A stretch of DNA of 64,000 bases from Flavobacterium glaciei. Its GTDB lineage: Bacteria; Bacteroidota; Bacteroidia; Flavobacteriales; Flavobacteriaceae. The notes under the pieces were generated by a model. The model ran no database searches, had not been told where the DNA came from, and saw nothing but the letters and a program-made list of their open reading frames with translations. Below are positions 54,715 to 64,000 of the stretch, one piece after another; the first letter of the stretch is position 1; each line of letters opens with the position of its first letter. The translations under genes were made by a program, and so were the position numbers. The stretch is from contig NZ_QQBA01000002.1 in assembly GCF_003350545.1 (NCBI RefSeq), positions 278,839 to 342,838 on the forward strand, read 5' to 3'.

Positions 54715-57700
54715 ATGAAAGTTATAGAACAAGGCCTTTATTTACCCGAATTTGAGCACGACAATTGCGGAGCAGGATTCATTTGTAATTTGAATGGAAT
54801 TAAATCAAATGATATTATACACAAAGCACTGGATATTCTAATCAAATTAGAACACCGTGGCGCTGTAAGTTCAGATGGCAGAACTGGAGATGGAGCTGGA
54901 ATATTATTTGACATCCCTCATGATTTCTTTAAGAAAGTATGTGATTTTGAAATTCCAGAGGCTAGACAATATGCTGTAGGAATGGTTTTTATGCCTAAAA
55001 GCCCTAACCAAATAGCTTTTTGTAAAACAACTTTTGAAACATCAATACGGGATCAAAATTTAGAAATTTTAGGATGGAGAGATGTACCTGTAGATGTTAC
55101 TAATTTAGGTCAGATCGCTGCAGAAAAAGAACCAACAGTAAAGCAAGTGTTTGTTGGTAAAAACAGATTAGATCTTACAGAACAACAATTTAACGCAAAA
55201 ATGTTTGCGGCAAGAAAAATTGCGGAACACTCTATCAGAAATTCACGAATTTCAGAAAGCTACAGATTCTATTTTTCAAGTTTTTCCACAACAACTATTA
55301 TATATAAAGGGTTGTTGATGCCAGAAGACATTAGCAGATACTATACTGATTTGTTAGACGATGACTTGGTAACCCGATTAGCTTTGGTTCACCAACGTTT
55401 TTCTACCAATACATTTCCTTCTTGGGAACTAGCTCAACCTTTCCGCTATATGTGTCATAACGGGGAAATCAATACACTTCGTGGCAATATTAGCCGCATG
55501 CGTGCTCGTGAAGAACTAATGAAAAGTGACGTTTTTGGTGATGATATCAAAAAATTATTTCCAATTATTTTAGAAGGGAAATCAGATTCGGCTTCCATGG
55601 ATATGGTAATTGAACTGTTATTAATGACAGGTCGCTCCTTACCCGAAGCCATGATGATGGTCGTTCCTGAAGCTTGGGAAAAACACCAAACGATGTCAGC
55701 CGATAAAAAAGCCTTTTACGAATATAATGCTTGTATTATGGAACCTTGGGATGGTCCAGCTTCTATTCCTTTTACAGATGGTAACGTTATTGGTGCTTTA
55801 TTGGATAGAAATGGATTGCGTCCTTCTCGTTATACATTGACTAAAAGTGGTTTCGTAATTATGTCATCAGAGATTGGTGTTCTTGACATCAAACCTGAAG
55901 ATGTTATTCAACATGGTCGCTTAGAACCAGGCAAAATGTTTTTGGTTGACATGAACGAAGGTCGTATCATAGAAGATGATGAGATTAAAAATGCGATTGT
56001 AACCAAACGTCCTTACAAACAATGGTTGGATGAAAATTTATTGCAATTAGCACAAATACCTTATACTGACAATCCAATCCCTACAGAAAATATTGATTTC
56101 GAAACGAGACAACGTTTGTTTGGATACACGATAGAGGATTTAAAAACAATTATAAACCCAATGGGAGCTGAAGGTGCAGAAGCATTAAGTTCTATGGGTA
56201 ACGATACACCGCTTGCTGTTTTATCAGATCAGCCACAGCTTTTATACAACTATTTCAAGCAATTATTTGCACAGGTTACTAATCCACCATTGGATGGTAT
56301 TCGTGAAGAAATTATTACTGATATCAGTTTAGCAATTGGAGGAGATTATAATATTTTTGACATTGTTCCAAAGCATTGTAAAAAATTAAAAATACAAAAT
56401 CCAGTAATTTCAAATGAGGATTTAGATAAAATAAGAAATATTGATCATGCTGATTTCAAATCAGTCACTATTTCTACATTATATGACATCGAAAAAGGAG
56501 TAAACGGACTAGAACGAGCACTTGAAAGAGCAGTTCAAGCCACTTTTAAAGCAGTCTCAGAAGGTTGCAACATTGTGATTCTTTCAGATAGAGGAGTAAG
56601 CGAAAAAATGGCTCCAATACCAATGTTATTAGCTTGTTCTTATATTCATCATTCGCTTAACATTTTAAAAGTTCGTTCTAAATTTGGAATTATAATCGAA
56701 TCCGCAGAGCCACGAGAACCACATCATTTTGCCCTATTATTTGGTTATGGTGCCAGCGCAATCAATCCTTACATGGTGAATGAAATTATTCATAACCAAG
56801 TTAACCAAGGTTTTATCACTGGTGTAAAAGCGGATTATGCCATCAAAAATTATAATAAAGCTATCGCAAAAGGGATTCTGAAAATCATGAATAAAATTGG
56901 TATCTCTACTTTACATTCGTACAGAGCGGCACAGATTTTTGAAATTTTAGGATTAAATAAAACATTCACTTCTAAATATTTTCCTTACACACCTTCTAGA
57001 ATCGAAGGAATTGGTTTAATGGAAGTCGAAAAAGAAATCAAGAAAAGATACCAAAAAGCATTTCCAAATTCAAAAGTCAGTAATTTATTGCCTTTAGAAA
57101 TTGGAGGAATTTACAGATGGAGAAGATCGGGAGAAAAACACATGTTTAATCCAACGACTATTTCTAAACTCCAACAAGCAGTTCGTTTAAATAGTCCTGA
57201 AAGCTACAAAGAATACTCAAAAATGGTCAATGATCAAAGTGAAAACTTGATGACCATAAGAGGATTATTTGAATTCAATAACTTAGATCCCATTTCTATT
57301 GACGAAGTGGAACCTTGGACTGAGATTGTTAAAAAATTCAAAACTGGCGCCATGTCTTACGGATCTATCAGCCAAGAAGCACATGAAAACCTAGCGATTG
57401 CCATGAATAGAATTGGAGGGAAAAGTAATTCTGGAGAAGGTGGAGAAGATCCAAAACGTTTCCAAAAAGACTTAAATGGAGATTCTAGAAATAGTGCTAT
57501 CAAGCAAGTTGCTTCAGGAAGATTTGGGGTTTCAATCAACTATTTGACAAACGCCAAAGAGATACAAATAAAAATGGCTCAAGGTGCAAAACCTGGAGAA
57601 GGTGGTCAATTACCCGGTGAAAAAGTTGTGCCTTGGATTGCTGAAGTTAGAAATTCAACACCTTATGTTGGATTAATTTCACCTCCACCACACCACGATA

Positions 57701-59232
57701 TTTATTCTATTGAGGATTTATCACAGTTAATTTTTGATTTGAAAAATGCCAATCGTGAGGCAAGGATTAACGTAAAATTAGTTTCGGAAGTGGGTGTTGG
57801 AACAATTGCTGCCGGTGTTGCTAAAGCAAAAGCCGATGTAATTTTGATTTCAGGATACGACGGAGGAACTGGAGCTGCACCGTTAACTTCACTGCAACAC
57901 ACCGGTATTCCATGGGAACTTGGACTTGCCGAAGCACAACAAACCTTAATCTTAAATGATTTAAGAAGTCGCGTAGTTTTGGAATGTGATGGACAATTGA
58001 AAACTGGTCGTGATGTCGCTATTGCTGCATTACTTGGAGCTGAGGAATTTGGTTTTGCAACCGCTCCTTTAGTAGCATCTGGTTGTATCATGATGAGAGC
58101 ATGTCACTTGAATACGTGTCCAGTAGGTATTGCAACACAAGATCCTGAATTGAGAAAAAATTTCAAAGGAACGCCGGAACACATCATCAACTTCATGTAT
58201 TTTATTGCTGAGGAGTTAAGAGAAATCATGGCACAACTTGGGTTTAGAACCTTAAAAGAAATGGTAGGACAATCTCAAAAATTGAATGTCAATAAAGCCA
58301 TCAAGCATTATAAAGCAAGTGGATTAGATTTATCTACAATCTTATATAAGCCAGAAAAAGCTAAAGAAGTTCCTAACCATAATACAACTACACAAGACCA
58401 TGCTTTAGACCATGTACTTGATTTTGAAATTATAAAAGCGGCTATTCCATCTATTTATAGAAAAGAAAAAACAAGAGTTACATTTGATATCAAAAATACA
58501 GATCGTTCCGTTGGCGCTATATTGAGTAATGAAATTTCAAAAATATATGGTGCACAAGGTTTACCCGAAGATACTATATTAGTCGATTTTACAGGTTCTG
58601 CAGGTCAAAGTTTTGGTGCTTTTGCAACGAATGGTTTATCCTTCAAAATCCATGGAAACTGTAATGATTATTTAGGTAAAGGGCTTTCCGGAGGTAAACT
58701 GATTATCAAAGTACCTCCTACTGCTACTTTCAAACCAGAAGAAAATATCATCATTGGTAACGTTGCACTTTATGGAGCAATCACAGGTGAAGCATATATA
58801 AATGGTATGGCCGGAGAACGTTTTTGTGTGAGAAATTCTGGTGCAACAGCAGTTGTAGAAGGAATTGGTGATCATGGATGTGAATACATGACTGGAGGAA
58901 CCGTGGTAGTTTTAGGAAAAACAGGAAGAAATTTCGCAGCTGGAATGAGTGGTGGTATTGCTTATGTTTTTGATCCAAACAAAAAATTCGATGCTACCTT
59001 ATGTAATATGGAAATGGTTGCTTTTGAAGAATTGGAAGATGATGACTTTACCAAACTGAGACGTTTGATAAAAAATCATTCAATGTATACCAATAGTCCT
59101 TTGGCAAAAAGGATTTTAGAAGATTGGGAAAACCAACGCAACCATTTTATCAAAGTAATGCCTACTGATTACAAAAAAGCATTGCAAAGATTAGCAGAAG
59201 AAAAAAAAATTGAAGAACTAATAGCACTATAG
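54715..59232 (+). CDS. gltB: Glutamate synthase large subunit
   Basis: Converts glutamine and 2-oxoglutarate to two glutamates. 1505 residues, normal for bacterial GltB. After a short propeptide the nucleophile is Cys18 (DNCGAGF), which begins the class II glutaminase domain ([24 protein letters not shown]). A central domain is followed by the FMN synthase domain ([26 protein letters not shown]). The 3Fe-4S cluster motif [15 protein letters not shown] follows, and the C-terminal GXGXG repeat domain starts near residue 1240. gltD follows two bases after the stop. Confidence 0.98.
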   Translation: MKVIEQGLYLPEFEHDNCGAGFICNLNGIKSNDIIHKALDILIKLEHRGAVSSDGRTGDGAGILFDIPHDFFKKVCDFEIPEARQYAVGMVFMPKSPNQIAFCKTTFETSIRDQNLEILGWRDVPVDVTNLGQIAAEKEPTVKQVFVGKNRLDLTEQQFNAKMFAARKIAEHSIRNSRISESYRFYFSSFSTTTIIYKGLLMPEDISRYYTDLLDDDLVTRLALVHQRFSTNTFPSWELAQPFRYMCHNGEINTLRGNISRMRAREELMKSDVFGDDIKKLFPIILEGKSDSASMDMVIELLLMTGRSLPEAMMMVVPEAWEKHQTMSADKKAFYEYNACIMEPWDGPASIPFTDGNVIGALLDRNGLRPSRYTLTKSGFVIMSSEIGVLDIKPEDVIQHGRLEPGKMFLVDMNEGRIIEDDEIKNAIVTKRPYKQWLDENLLQLAQIPYTDNPIPTENIDFETRQRLFGYTIEDLKTIINPMGAEGAEALSSMGNDTPLAVLSDQPQLLYNYFKQLFAQVTNPPLDGIREEIITDISLAIGGDYNIFDIVPKHCKKLKIQNPVISNEDLDKIRNIDHADFKSVTISTLYDIEKGVNGLERALERAVQATFKAVSEGCNIVILSDRGVSEKMAPIPMLLACSYIHHSLNILKVRSKFGIIIESAEPREPHHFALLFGYGASAINPYMVNEIIHNQVNQGFITGVKADYAIKNYNKAIAKGILKIMNKIGISTLHSYRAAQIFEILGLNKTFTSKYFPYTPSRIEGIGLMEVEKEIKKRYQKAFPNSKVSNLLPLEIGGIYRWRRSGEKHMFNPTTISKLQQAVRLNSPESYKEYSKMVNDQSENLMTIRGLFEFNNLDPISIDEVEPWTEIVKKFKTGAMSYGSISQEAHENLAIAMNRIGGKSNSGEGGEDPKRFQKDLNGDSRNSAIKQVASGRFGVSINYLTNAKEIQIKMAQGAKPGEGGQLPGEKVVPWIAEVRNSTPYVGLISPPPHHDIYSIEDLSQLIFDLKNANREARINVKLVSEVGVGTIAAGVAKAKADVILISGYDGGTGAAPLTSLQHTGIPWELGLAEAQQTLILNDLRSRVVLECDGQLKTGRDVAIAALLGAEEFGFATAPLVASGCIMMRACHLNTCPVGIATQDPELRKNFKGTPEHIINFMYFIAEELREIMAQLGFRTLKEMVGQSQKLNVNKAIKHYKASGLDLSTILYKPEKAKEVPNHNTTTQDHALDHVLDFEIIKAAIPSIYRKEKTRVTFDIKNTDRSVGAILSNEISKIYGAQGLPEDTILVDFTGSAGQSFGAFATNGLSFKIHGNCNDYLGKGLSGGKLIIKVPPTATFKPEENIIIGNVALYGAITGEAYINGMAGERFCVRNSGATAVVEGIGDHGCEYMTGGTVVVLGKTGRNFAAGMSGGIAYVFDPNKKFDATLCNMEMVAFEELEDDDFTKLRRLIKNHSMYTNSPLAKRILEDWENQRNHFIKVMPTDYKKALQRLAEEKKIEELIAL

Positions 59233-59234
59233 TC

Positions 59235-60689
59235 ATGGGAAAGATAGGAGGATTTAAAGAATATACTAGAACCGACGAAAGTAATATTGCCGTTCTAGAA
59301 AGAGTATCGAATTATAATGAATTTACAATTCCGTTAACCAAAGATAAAATCAAAGAACAAGGATCCAGATGCATGGATTGTGGGATTCCTTTTTGCCACA
59401 GTGCCTGCCCATTAGGAAATTTGATTCCAGATTTTAATGATATGGTACATCAGGAAGAATGGGAAAGTGCATTGAAAATATTACAATCAACCAATAACTT
59501 TCCAGAATTTACAGGCCGTTTATGCCCCGCTCCATGTGAAAAATCATGTGTTTTAGGAATTATTAGCGAGCCAGTAGCTATCGAAAATATTGAAAAAAAC
59601 ATTATAGAAAGAGGATTTGCTGAAGGTTGGATTAAACCACAACCACCAGAGATTAGAACAGGAAAAACTGTAGCTGTTATAGGTTCCGGACCTGCTGGTT
59701 TAGCAGCTGCACAACAATTAAATCGTGCAGGACATACCGTTACTGTTTTTGAAAGAGACAATGCCATTGGTGGACTATTACGTTACGGAATTCCAAATTT
59801 CAAACTAGAAAAAGGAATTATCGACAGACGTGTTGCTGTTTTAGAAGCTGAAGGAATTACTTTTAAAACTGATATAAATGTTGGTGTAAACTATAGTGTT
59901 GAAGAATTGAACGCTTTTGATTCTATCGTATTATGTGGTGGCGCAACCGAAAGAAGAAGTTTACCTACTAAAGGAATAGAGAGTAAAGGAGTTGTTCAAG
60001 CAATGACTTTCTTGACACAACAAACGAAATCTTTATATGGTGAGGTAGTTCCTGACCAAATAATGGCCACTGGTAAAGATGTAATCGTCATTGGTGGTGG
60101 AGATACTGGTTCTGATTGTGTGGGAACCTCAAACAGACATGGAGCCAAATCGGTTACTAATTTTGAGATTTTACCAAAACCACCAGTTGGAAGAAGTGAA
60201 ACTACTCCTTGGCCATTTTGGCCATTGCAATTAAAAACTTCCTCTTCACATGAAGAAGGCTGTAATAGAAACTGGTTAATCAACACTAAAGAATTCATTT
60301 CTAATGAAAGTGGCCAACTTGTAGGTTTAAAAACTGTTGAAGTAGCTTGGAAAATGACACCGGGACAAAGACCTGAATTGATAGAAAAAGAAGGTTCAGA
60401 AAAAATATGGCCTTGTGATTTAGCCTTATTGGCACTCGGATTTACAGGTCCTGAAAAAACATTAAGCGATAAATTAGGTTTAGAAATTGATATGAGAAGC
60501 AATTATAAAGCGACAAATTATCAAACGAATGTTCCTCATATATTTACTGCTGGGGACATGCGACGAGGACAATCATTAATTGTTTGGGCAATATCTGAAG
60601 GGCGTGAAGCTGCTAGAGAAATCGATAAATACTTAATGGGTTATACCAATTTGCCAACTAAAGGAAATGGCGATTTACCCAACTTATAG
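59235..60689 (+). CDS. gltD: Glutamate synthase small subunit
   Basis: NADPH-oxidising partner that feeds electrons to GltB through FAD and 4Fe-4S clusters. 484 residues; cluster-binding Cys motifs CMDCGIPFCHSACPLGN and CPAPCEKSC in the N-terminal domain, FAD motif VIGSGPAGLAAAQQL, NADPH motif VIGGGDTGSDCVG, and the C-terminal FAD contact FTAGDMRRGQSLIVWA. Co-transcribed with gltB and followed by a terminator. Confidence 0.98.
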   Translation: MGKIGGFKEYTRTDESNIAVLERVSNYNEFTIPLTKDKIKEQGSRCMDCGIPFCHSACPLGNLIPDFNDMVHQEEWESALKILQSTNNFPEFTGRLCPAPCEKSCVLGIISEPVAIENIEKNIIERGFAEGWIKPQPPEIRTGKTVAVIGSGPAGLAAAQQLNRAGHTVTVFERDNAIGGLLRYGIPNFKLEKGIIDRRVAVLEAEGITFKTDINVGVNYSVEELNAFDSIVLCGGATERRSLPTKGIESKGVVQAMTFLTQQTKSLYGEVVPDQIMATGKDVIVIGGGDTGSDCVGTSNRHGAKSVTNFEILPKPPVGRSETTPWPFWPLQLKTSSSHEEGCNRNWLINTKEFISNESGQLVGLKTVEVAWKMTPGQRPELIEKEGSEKIWPCDLALLALGFTGPEKTLSDKLGLEIDMRSNYKATNYQTNVPHIFTAGDMRRGQSLIVWAISEGREAAREIDKYLMGYTNLPTKGNGDLPNL

Positions 60690-60706
60690 TTTTAAATAAC
60701 ATTTTA

Positions 60707-60749
60707 TAACCCTTGATAGAAAAAAATGTCAAGGGTTATTTTTTTTTTA
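60707..60749 (+). terminator. Terminator after gltBD
   Basis: ATAACCCTTGA / TCAAGGGTTAT stem, 12-base A-rich loop, then nine T residues. Confidence 0.9.
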
Positions 60750-60815
60750 TAAAATTCCAAACAAATGTTTAATTTATAACTTTTTGTTATAATTTGTTAG
60801 AATTCGTTCATTAAC

Positions 60816-60846
60816 TTGTGGGACTAAATAAAGAGTAATAAATTTG
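60816..60846 (+). promoter_or_regulatory. lysA promoter (TTG ... TAAATTTG)
   Basis: TTG at 60816-60818, a 20-bp gap, then TAAATTTG at 60839-60846; 16 bp to the ATG. Confidence 0.6.
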
Positions 60847-60862
60847 CTCAAAATTAATAATC

Positions 60863-62083
60863 ATGCAATCGAAAGACTTAGTACAACTAGCAGAAAAATT
60901 TGGCAGTCCATTATACGTTTATGATGCCGAAAAAATACAATCTCAATACAATAGATTAACAAAAGCTTTTTCAAAGGTAGAAAAGTTGCGCGTCAATTAT
61001 GCAATGAAGGCTTTGTCGAATATTGCTATACTTCAGTTATTAAAAGAAATGGGATCAGGATTAGATACTGTTTCTATTCAAGAAGTATTATTGGGACTTC
61101 ATGCTGGCTATGACCCAGAAAAAATATTTTATACTCCAAATGGTGTTTCTCTTGAAGAAATTGAAGAAGTTTCAGCCATGGGAGTTCAAATAAATATTGA
61201 TAACTTATCCATATTAGAGCAATTTGGAACAAAATATCCAAACGTTCCTGTATGTATCAGAATTAATCCACATGTTATGGCAGGTGGGAATGCAAATATA
61301 TCTGTAGGTCATATCGACAGTAAATTTGGTATTTCGGTACACCAATTACCTCATTTAGTTCGAATTGTTGAAAATACAAAAATGAATATTGTGGGGATTC
61401 ACATGCACACTGGTTCAGATATTTTGGATATAGAAGTATTTTTATATGCTGCTGAAATATTATTCGATGCTGCCAGAAACTTCAAAAACCTTGAATTCCT
61501 CGACTTCGGAAGTGGATTTAAGGTACCTTACAAAAAAGACGATATCGAAACTGACATTGAAGAATTAGGTAAAAAATTATCAAAAAGATTCAATGCATTT
61601 TGTATCGAATACGGAAAAGAATTAACCTTGATATTTGAACCAGGTAAATTTTTAGTAAGTGAAGCTGGTTTCTTTTTAGCTAAAGTTAATGTTGTTAAAC
61701 AAACTACTTCGACTGTATTTGCAGGAATAGATAGTGGTTTTAATCATTTGATTAGACCAATGTTTTATGGTTCACAACATCAGATCGAAAATATATCTCA
61801 TCCAAAAGGTAAAGAGCGCTTCTACTCCATAGTAGGATATATTTGCGAAACGGATACTTTTGCTAATAACAGAAAAATTGCAGAAATAAAAGAAGGTGAT
61901 ATTTTATCATTCAGAAATGCAGGAGCCTATTGTTTCTCTATGGCTTCAAACTATAACTCCAGATACAAACCTGCCGAAGTATTATGGATGAATGGAGAAG
62001 GACATTTAATTAGAGCTCATGAAACCTTCGAAGATTTATTAAAAAATCAAATACCGTTACCTGTAGCAATGGCAACAGTATAA
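60863..62083 (+). CDS. lysA: Diaminopimelate decarboxylase
   Basis: Last step of lysine synthesis, decarboxylating meso-diaminopimelate. A 406-residue fold-type III PLP enzyme: Schiff-base Lys in VNYAMKALSN (near residue 50), HMHTGSDI, FGSGFKVPY, the PLP-phosphate/substrate motif EPGKFLVSEAG and the second active-site Cys in GYICETDTF, where many relatives read CESGD. That variation and the FNHLIRPMFYGSQH motif are acceptable for the family. Flanked by its own promoter and terminator. Confidence 0.95.
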   Translation: MQSKDLVQLAEKFGSPLYVYDAEKIQSQYNRLTKAFSKVEKLRVNYAMKALSNIAILQLLKEMGSGLDTVSIQEVLLGLHAGYDPEKIFYTPNGVSLEEIEEVSAMGVQINIDNLSILEQFGTKYPNVPVCIRINPHVMAGGNANISVGHIDSKFGISVHQLPHLVRIVENTKMNIVGIHMHTGSDILDIEVFLYAAEILFDAARNFKNLEFLDFGSGFKVPYKKDDIETDIEELGKKLSKRFNAFCIEYGKELTLIFEPGKFLVSEAGFFLAKVNVVKQTTSTVFAGIDSGFNHLIRPMFYGSQHQIENISHPKGKERFYSIVGYICETDTFANNRKIAEIKEGDILSFRNAGAYCFSMASNYNSRYKPAEVLWMNGEGHLIRAHETFEDLLKNQIPLPVAMATV

Positions 62084-62087
62084 AACA

Positions 62088-62125
62088 AATCCCGTTTCAG
62101 TTAAAATGAAACGGGATTCTTTTTT
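62088..62125. terminator. Terminator between lysA and pafA
   Basis: AATCCCGTTTCA / TGAAACGGGATT stem with a seven-base loop and T run; lies between convergent genes. Confidence 0.88.
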
Positions 62126-62142
62126 GCTCTCTAGCATCAACT

Positions 62143-63759
62143 TTATTCTTTATCTAGAATACTTTCAAGAACTTCTGATTCCGTACCGTTTGGAAAAGGA
62201 ATTTTCAACATTTGGGAAAGTGTAGGAGCAATTTGTGTTATATGTTTTTTAGAATATTCTTCACCTTTAGGGACATTCCATCCATAAAAAAGCAGTGGCA
62301 CATGTGTATCATAACTATTAGGAGAACCGTGGGTAGTCCCTGTAGCTTGATACTCCAAATAACCAGTTTTATCAAGAACAACCAATTCTCCATTTTGTTT
62401 AGGATCATAACCTTTAGCTATAAAATTTAAGTAATAATCATTTCCAGCGGATGATAATATTTCATCTTCTGTATACACTCGTTTCACTTGTTCCTGAGTC
62501 ATTAAGAAGTCCTTAAAACTTTGTTTTACTTTCGAGAGGTCTAAGCTTTTATCTTTAATAATATTTTTGTCGAAGTATATATTAAAATTTGAATAATCTA
62601 AAACTAAATTCACTCCATAAGTATCAATAGAATGTTTATTAAGTGCCCCAACAATATCCTTTGTAGAAATATTTTTAACATTGTATTTATTGTCTTTCAA
62701 ATAATTAGGATTCTCAGCTCCTGCATGATCAGCTGTTAAAAACAATAGATAATTGTCTTTACCGACAGTTTTGTCTAAATAATTTAAAAATTGAGCTATA
62801 GTCTCGTCTAAGCGTAAATACGTATCCTGTAACTCAATAGAGCGAGGTCCAAAAGTATGTCCAATATAATCTGTTGAAGAAAAGCTGACGGCTAAGAAAT
62901 CAGTAGTATCATCTTTTCCTAGCTGTTCTTTCTCAATAGTTTTCATAGCTAAATCTGCTAGTAAATCATTACCAAAAGGTGTAGTTCTAAGAACATCAGC
63001 ACCTTTTTCTTTATACATTTTATTTAAATCGTAAGGAAAAACTGGTGGGTTAGCTTTATCCAATTTACCTTCATAAGCATTATCATCAGCTAAGCTTTCG
63101 TTATATGCAGATAAAGGTTTAAGTAAACTCCAACCTTTATTGATGTAGTTTAAATATCGCTTTTCATTATTAAAGTCTGTTAACCAATCAGGTAAAGAAG
63201 TACCGTAAAAAGTACTTGAAATGAAGGCACCTGTTTTACTATACCAAAATGCCCAATTAGCAAAATGACCTGCTGGTAGTATAGCGCCTCTATCTTTAAT
63301 ACTTAATCCTATTACTTTTCCTTTAAAATTAGTTGCCATACGCAGCTCATCAGTAATGGTAGTACTTAATAAATTTTTTGGAGACATCGCACCTTCTTTA
63401 TCGGTACCATCACCAAGAGTAGTTACAGAAAGATCGTCTGTACAATATAAATCTTTTCCAGTAGATTTATTATACCAATCATTTCCAATTATACCGTGTG
63501 TTGATGGTGTTGCGCCCGTATAAATACTTGCATGACCTGGAGCAGTATAAGTGGGCATGTAATTGTAATGCATATTGTGGAATGTATATCCATTACTTAT
63601 CAATCTATTAAAACCATTTGGAGAAAAATCATCTGAAAAACGATATAAATATTCCATTTTCATTTGATCAACAACAATTCCAACTACTAATTTAGGCCTT
63701 TGTTGCGCTTGTAAATTCATGGTCAAAAGCAGCGAGAAAAACAAAACAAATTTTTTCAT
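62143..63759 (-). CDS. pafA: Alkaline phosphatase PafA-type
   Basis: Periplasmic phosphate-monoester hydrolase of the alkaline phosphatase superfamily. 538 residues with a signal peptide (about 1-18, NLQAQ). VGIVVDQMKMEY holds the first zinc Asp, TYTAPGHASIYTG the Thr nucleophile typical of PafA, and TDYIGHTFGPRS and LTADHAGAEN further metal ligands. Probably supplies phosphate from organic esters, without the Mg site of classical PhoA. Lies just downstream of the rRNA operon end on the same strand. Confidence 0.93.
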   Translation of the reverse strand: MKKFVLFFSLLLTMNLQAQQRPKLVVGIVVDQMKMEYLYRFSDDFSPNGFNRLISNGYTFHNMHYNYMPTYTAPGHASIYTGATPSTHGIIGNDWYNKSTGKDLYCTDDLSVTTLGDGTDKEGAMSPKNLLSTTITDELRMATNFKGKVIGLSIKDRGAILPAGHFANWAFWYSKTGAFISSTFYGTSLPDWLTDFNNEKRYLNYINKGWSLLKPLSAYNESLADDNAYEGKLDKANPPVFPYDLNKMYKEKGADVLRTTPFGNDLLADLAMKTIEKEQLGKDDTTDFLAVSFSSTDYIGHTFGPRSIELQDTYLRLDETIAQFLNYLDKTVGKDNYLLFLTADHAGAENPNYLKDNKYNVKNISTKDIVGALNKHSIDTYGVNLVLDYSNFNIYFDKNIIKDKSLDLSKVKQSFKDFLMTQEQVKRVYTEDEILSSAGNDYYLNFIAKGYDPKQNGELVVLDKTGYLEYQATGTTHGSPNSYDTHVPLLFYGWNVPKGEEYSKKHITQIAPTLSQMLKIPFPNGTESEVLESILDKE

Positions 63760-63780
63760 AGTAACAATTTAATTTTTAAC

Positions 63781-63808
63781 CAAAAATACGGTTAAATTTT
63801 CATTCAAA
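63781..63808 (-). promoter_or_regulatory. pafA promoter
   Basis: Minus-strand TATTTTTG (63781-63788) with TTTG at 63805-63808, 16 bp apart, close to the Bacteroidota -33/-7 arrangement. Confidence 0.5.
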
Positions 63809-63871
63809 GCCATATCATAACTGACAGTGATTACAAATTAACTAAATCTTAAAGAACAAAAAATTAAAAAC

Positions 63872-63904
63872 AAAAAAATCCTCATCAAATGAATGATGAG
63901 GATT
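63872..63904 (-). terminator. rRNA operon terminator
   Basis: AATCCTCATCA / TGATGAGGATT stem with a six-base loop; on the minus strand it is followed by a T run. It lies 11 bases after the 5S rRNA end. Confidence 0.9.
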
Positions 63905-63915
63905 CTTCAAAGAAA

Positions 63916-64000
63916 GGCGACGACATACTCTCCCACATAACTGCAGTACCATCTGCGCAGGCGGGCTTAACTACTCTGTTCGGGATGGGAAGAGGTGAGC
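63916..64000 (-). rRNA. rrf: 5S ribosomal RNA, 3' part (cut by window edge)
   Basis: The reverse complement carries conserved 5S segments (CATCCCGAACAGAGTAGTTA, then GATGGTACTGC and GTGGGAGAGTA, ending GTCGTCGCC). About 85 of roughly 110-115 bases are present; the 5' end and the rest of the rRNA operon lie beyond the right edge. Confidence 0.95.

Overview
The window looks like a chromosomal segment of a Flavobacterium-type member of the Bacteroidota. Supporting signs are AT-rich DNA, Bacteroidota-style -7 promoter elements (TAnnTTTG) upstream of many genes, a TonB receptor paired with a DUF4249 lipoprotein, monomeric isocitrate dehydrogenase, a long-form NusB, a PafA-type alkaline phosphatase and lineage-typical families (DUF5723, DUF6029, DUF3276). 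A P-type ATPase runs off the left edge and a 5S rRNA gene runs off the right edge.

Layout. 1-8.4 kb: P-type cation ATPase 3' part, an outer-membrane protein/lipoprotein pair, HMG-CoA lyase, pyrD, an exported coiled-coil protein, pepT and a YdeI-like protein. 8.7-14.4 kb: a co-directional block of a duplicated-domain lipoprotein, response regulator, histidine kinase, two TlpA-type thioredoxins and a DUF6029 protein, probably an envelope redox or metal-response locus. 14.45-15.16 kb: a gene-poor stretch with one terminator. 15.2-27.8 kb: a Lys/Ala-rich basic protein, nusB-yajC, leucine dehydrogenase, an ABC exporter, DUF3276, sulfurtransferase, CsaA-like protein, hydrolase, a cyclophilin-FKBP fusion and an M14 peptidase.

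27.85-33.86 kb is the accessory region and the main result. Five minus-strand genes alternate with five structured repeats (two of about 130 bp, three of about 280 bp). The repeats begin with a ...AAC core and end with ACGTT plus a GTTRRRY-like core. In each gene unit the leading GTT core is the inverted copy of the AAC core that follows its gene. That is the signature of integron gene cassettes and attC sites, but the longer sites exceed the usual attC size and no integrase is present. I interpret it as an orphan, Bacteroidota-specific cassette array. Its genes encode a regulatory-domain exported protein, an S41-like protease, a zinc-ribbon protein, a beta-propeller lipoprotein and a small lipoprotein.

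33.9-64 kb returns to core genome: trmD, rplS with a probable structured leader, monomeric icd, a TonB receptor/DUF4249 pair, thiN, a lipoprotein hydrolase, rlmF, uvrB, an esterase, dipeptide epimerase with a PLP enzyme, DUF1456 with an SDR, selO, sucC, gltB-gltD, lysA, pafA and the end of an rRNA operon. Two copies of one structured RNA motif, with conserved ends and a variable covarying middle stem, lie at 34046-34126 (+) and 41319-41462 (-). A short dispersed repeat has been captured as the C-terminal codons of trmD.
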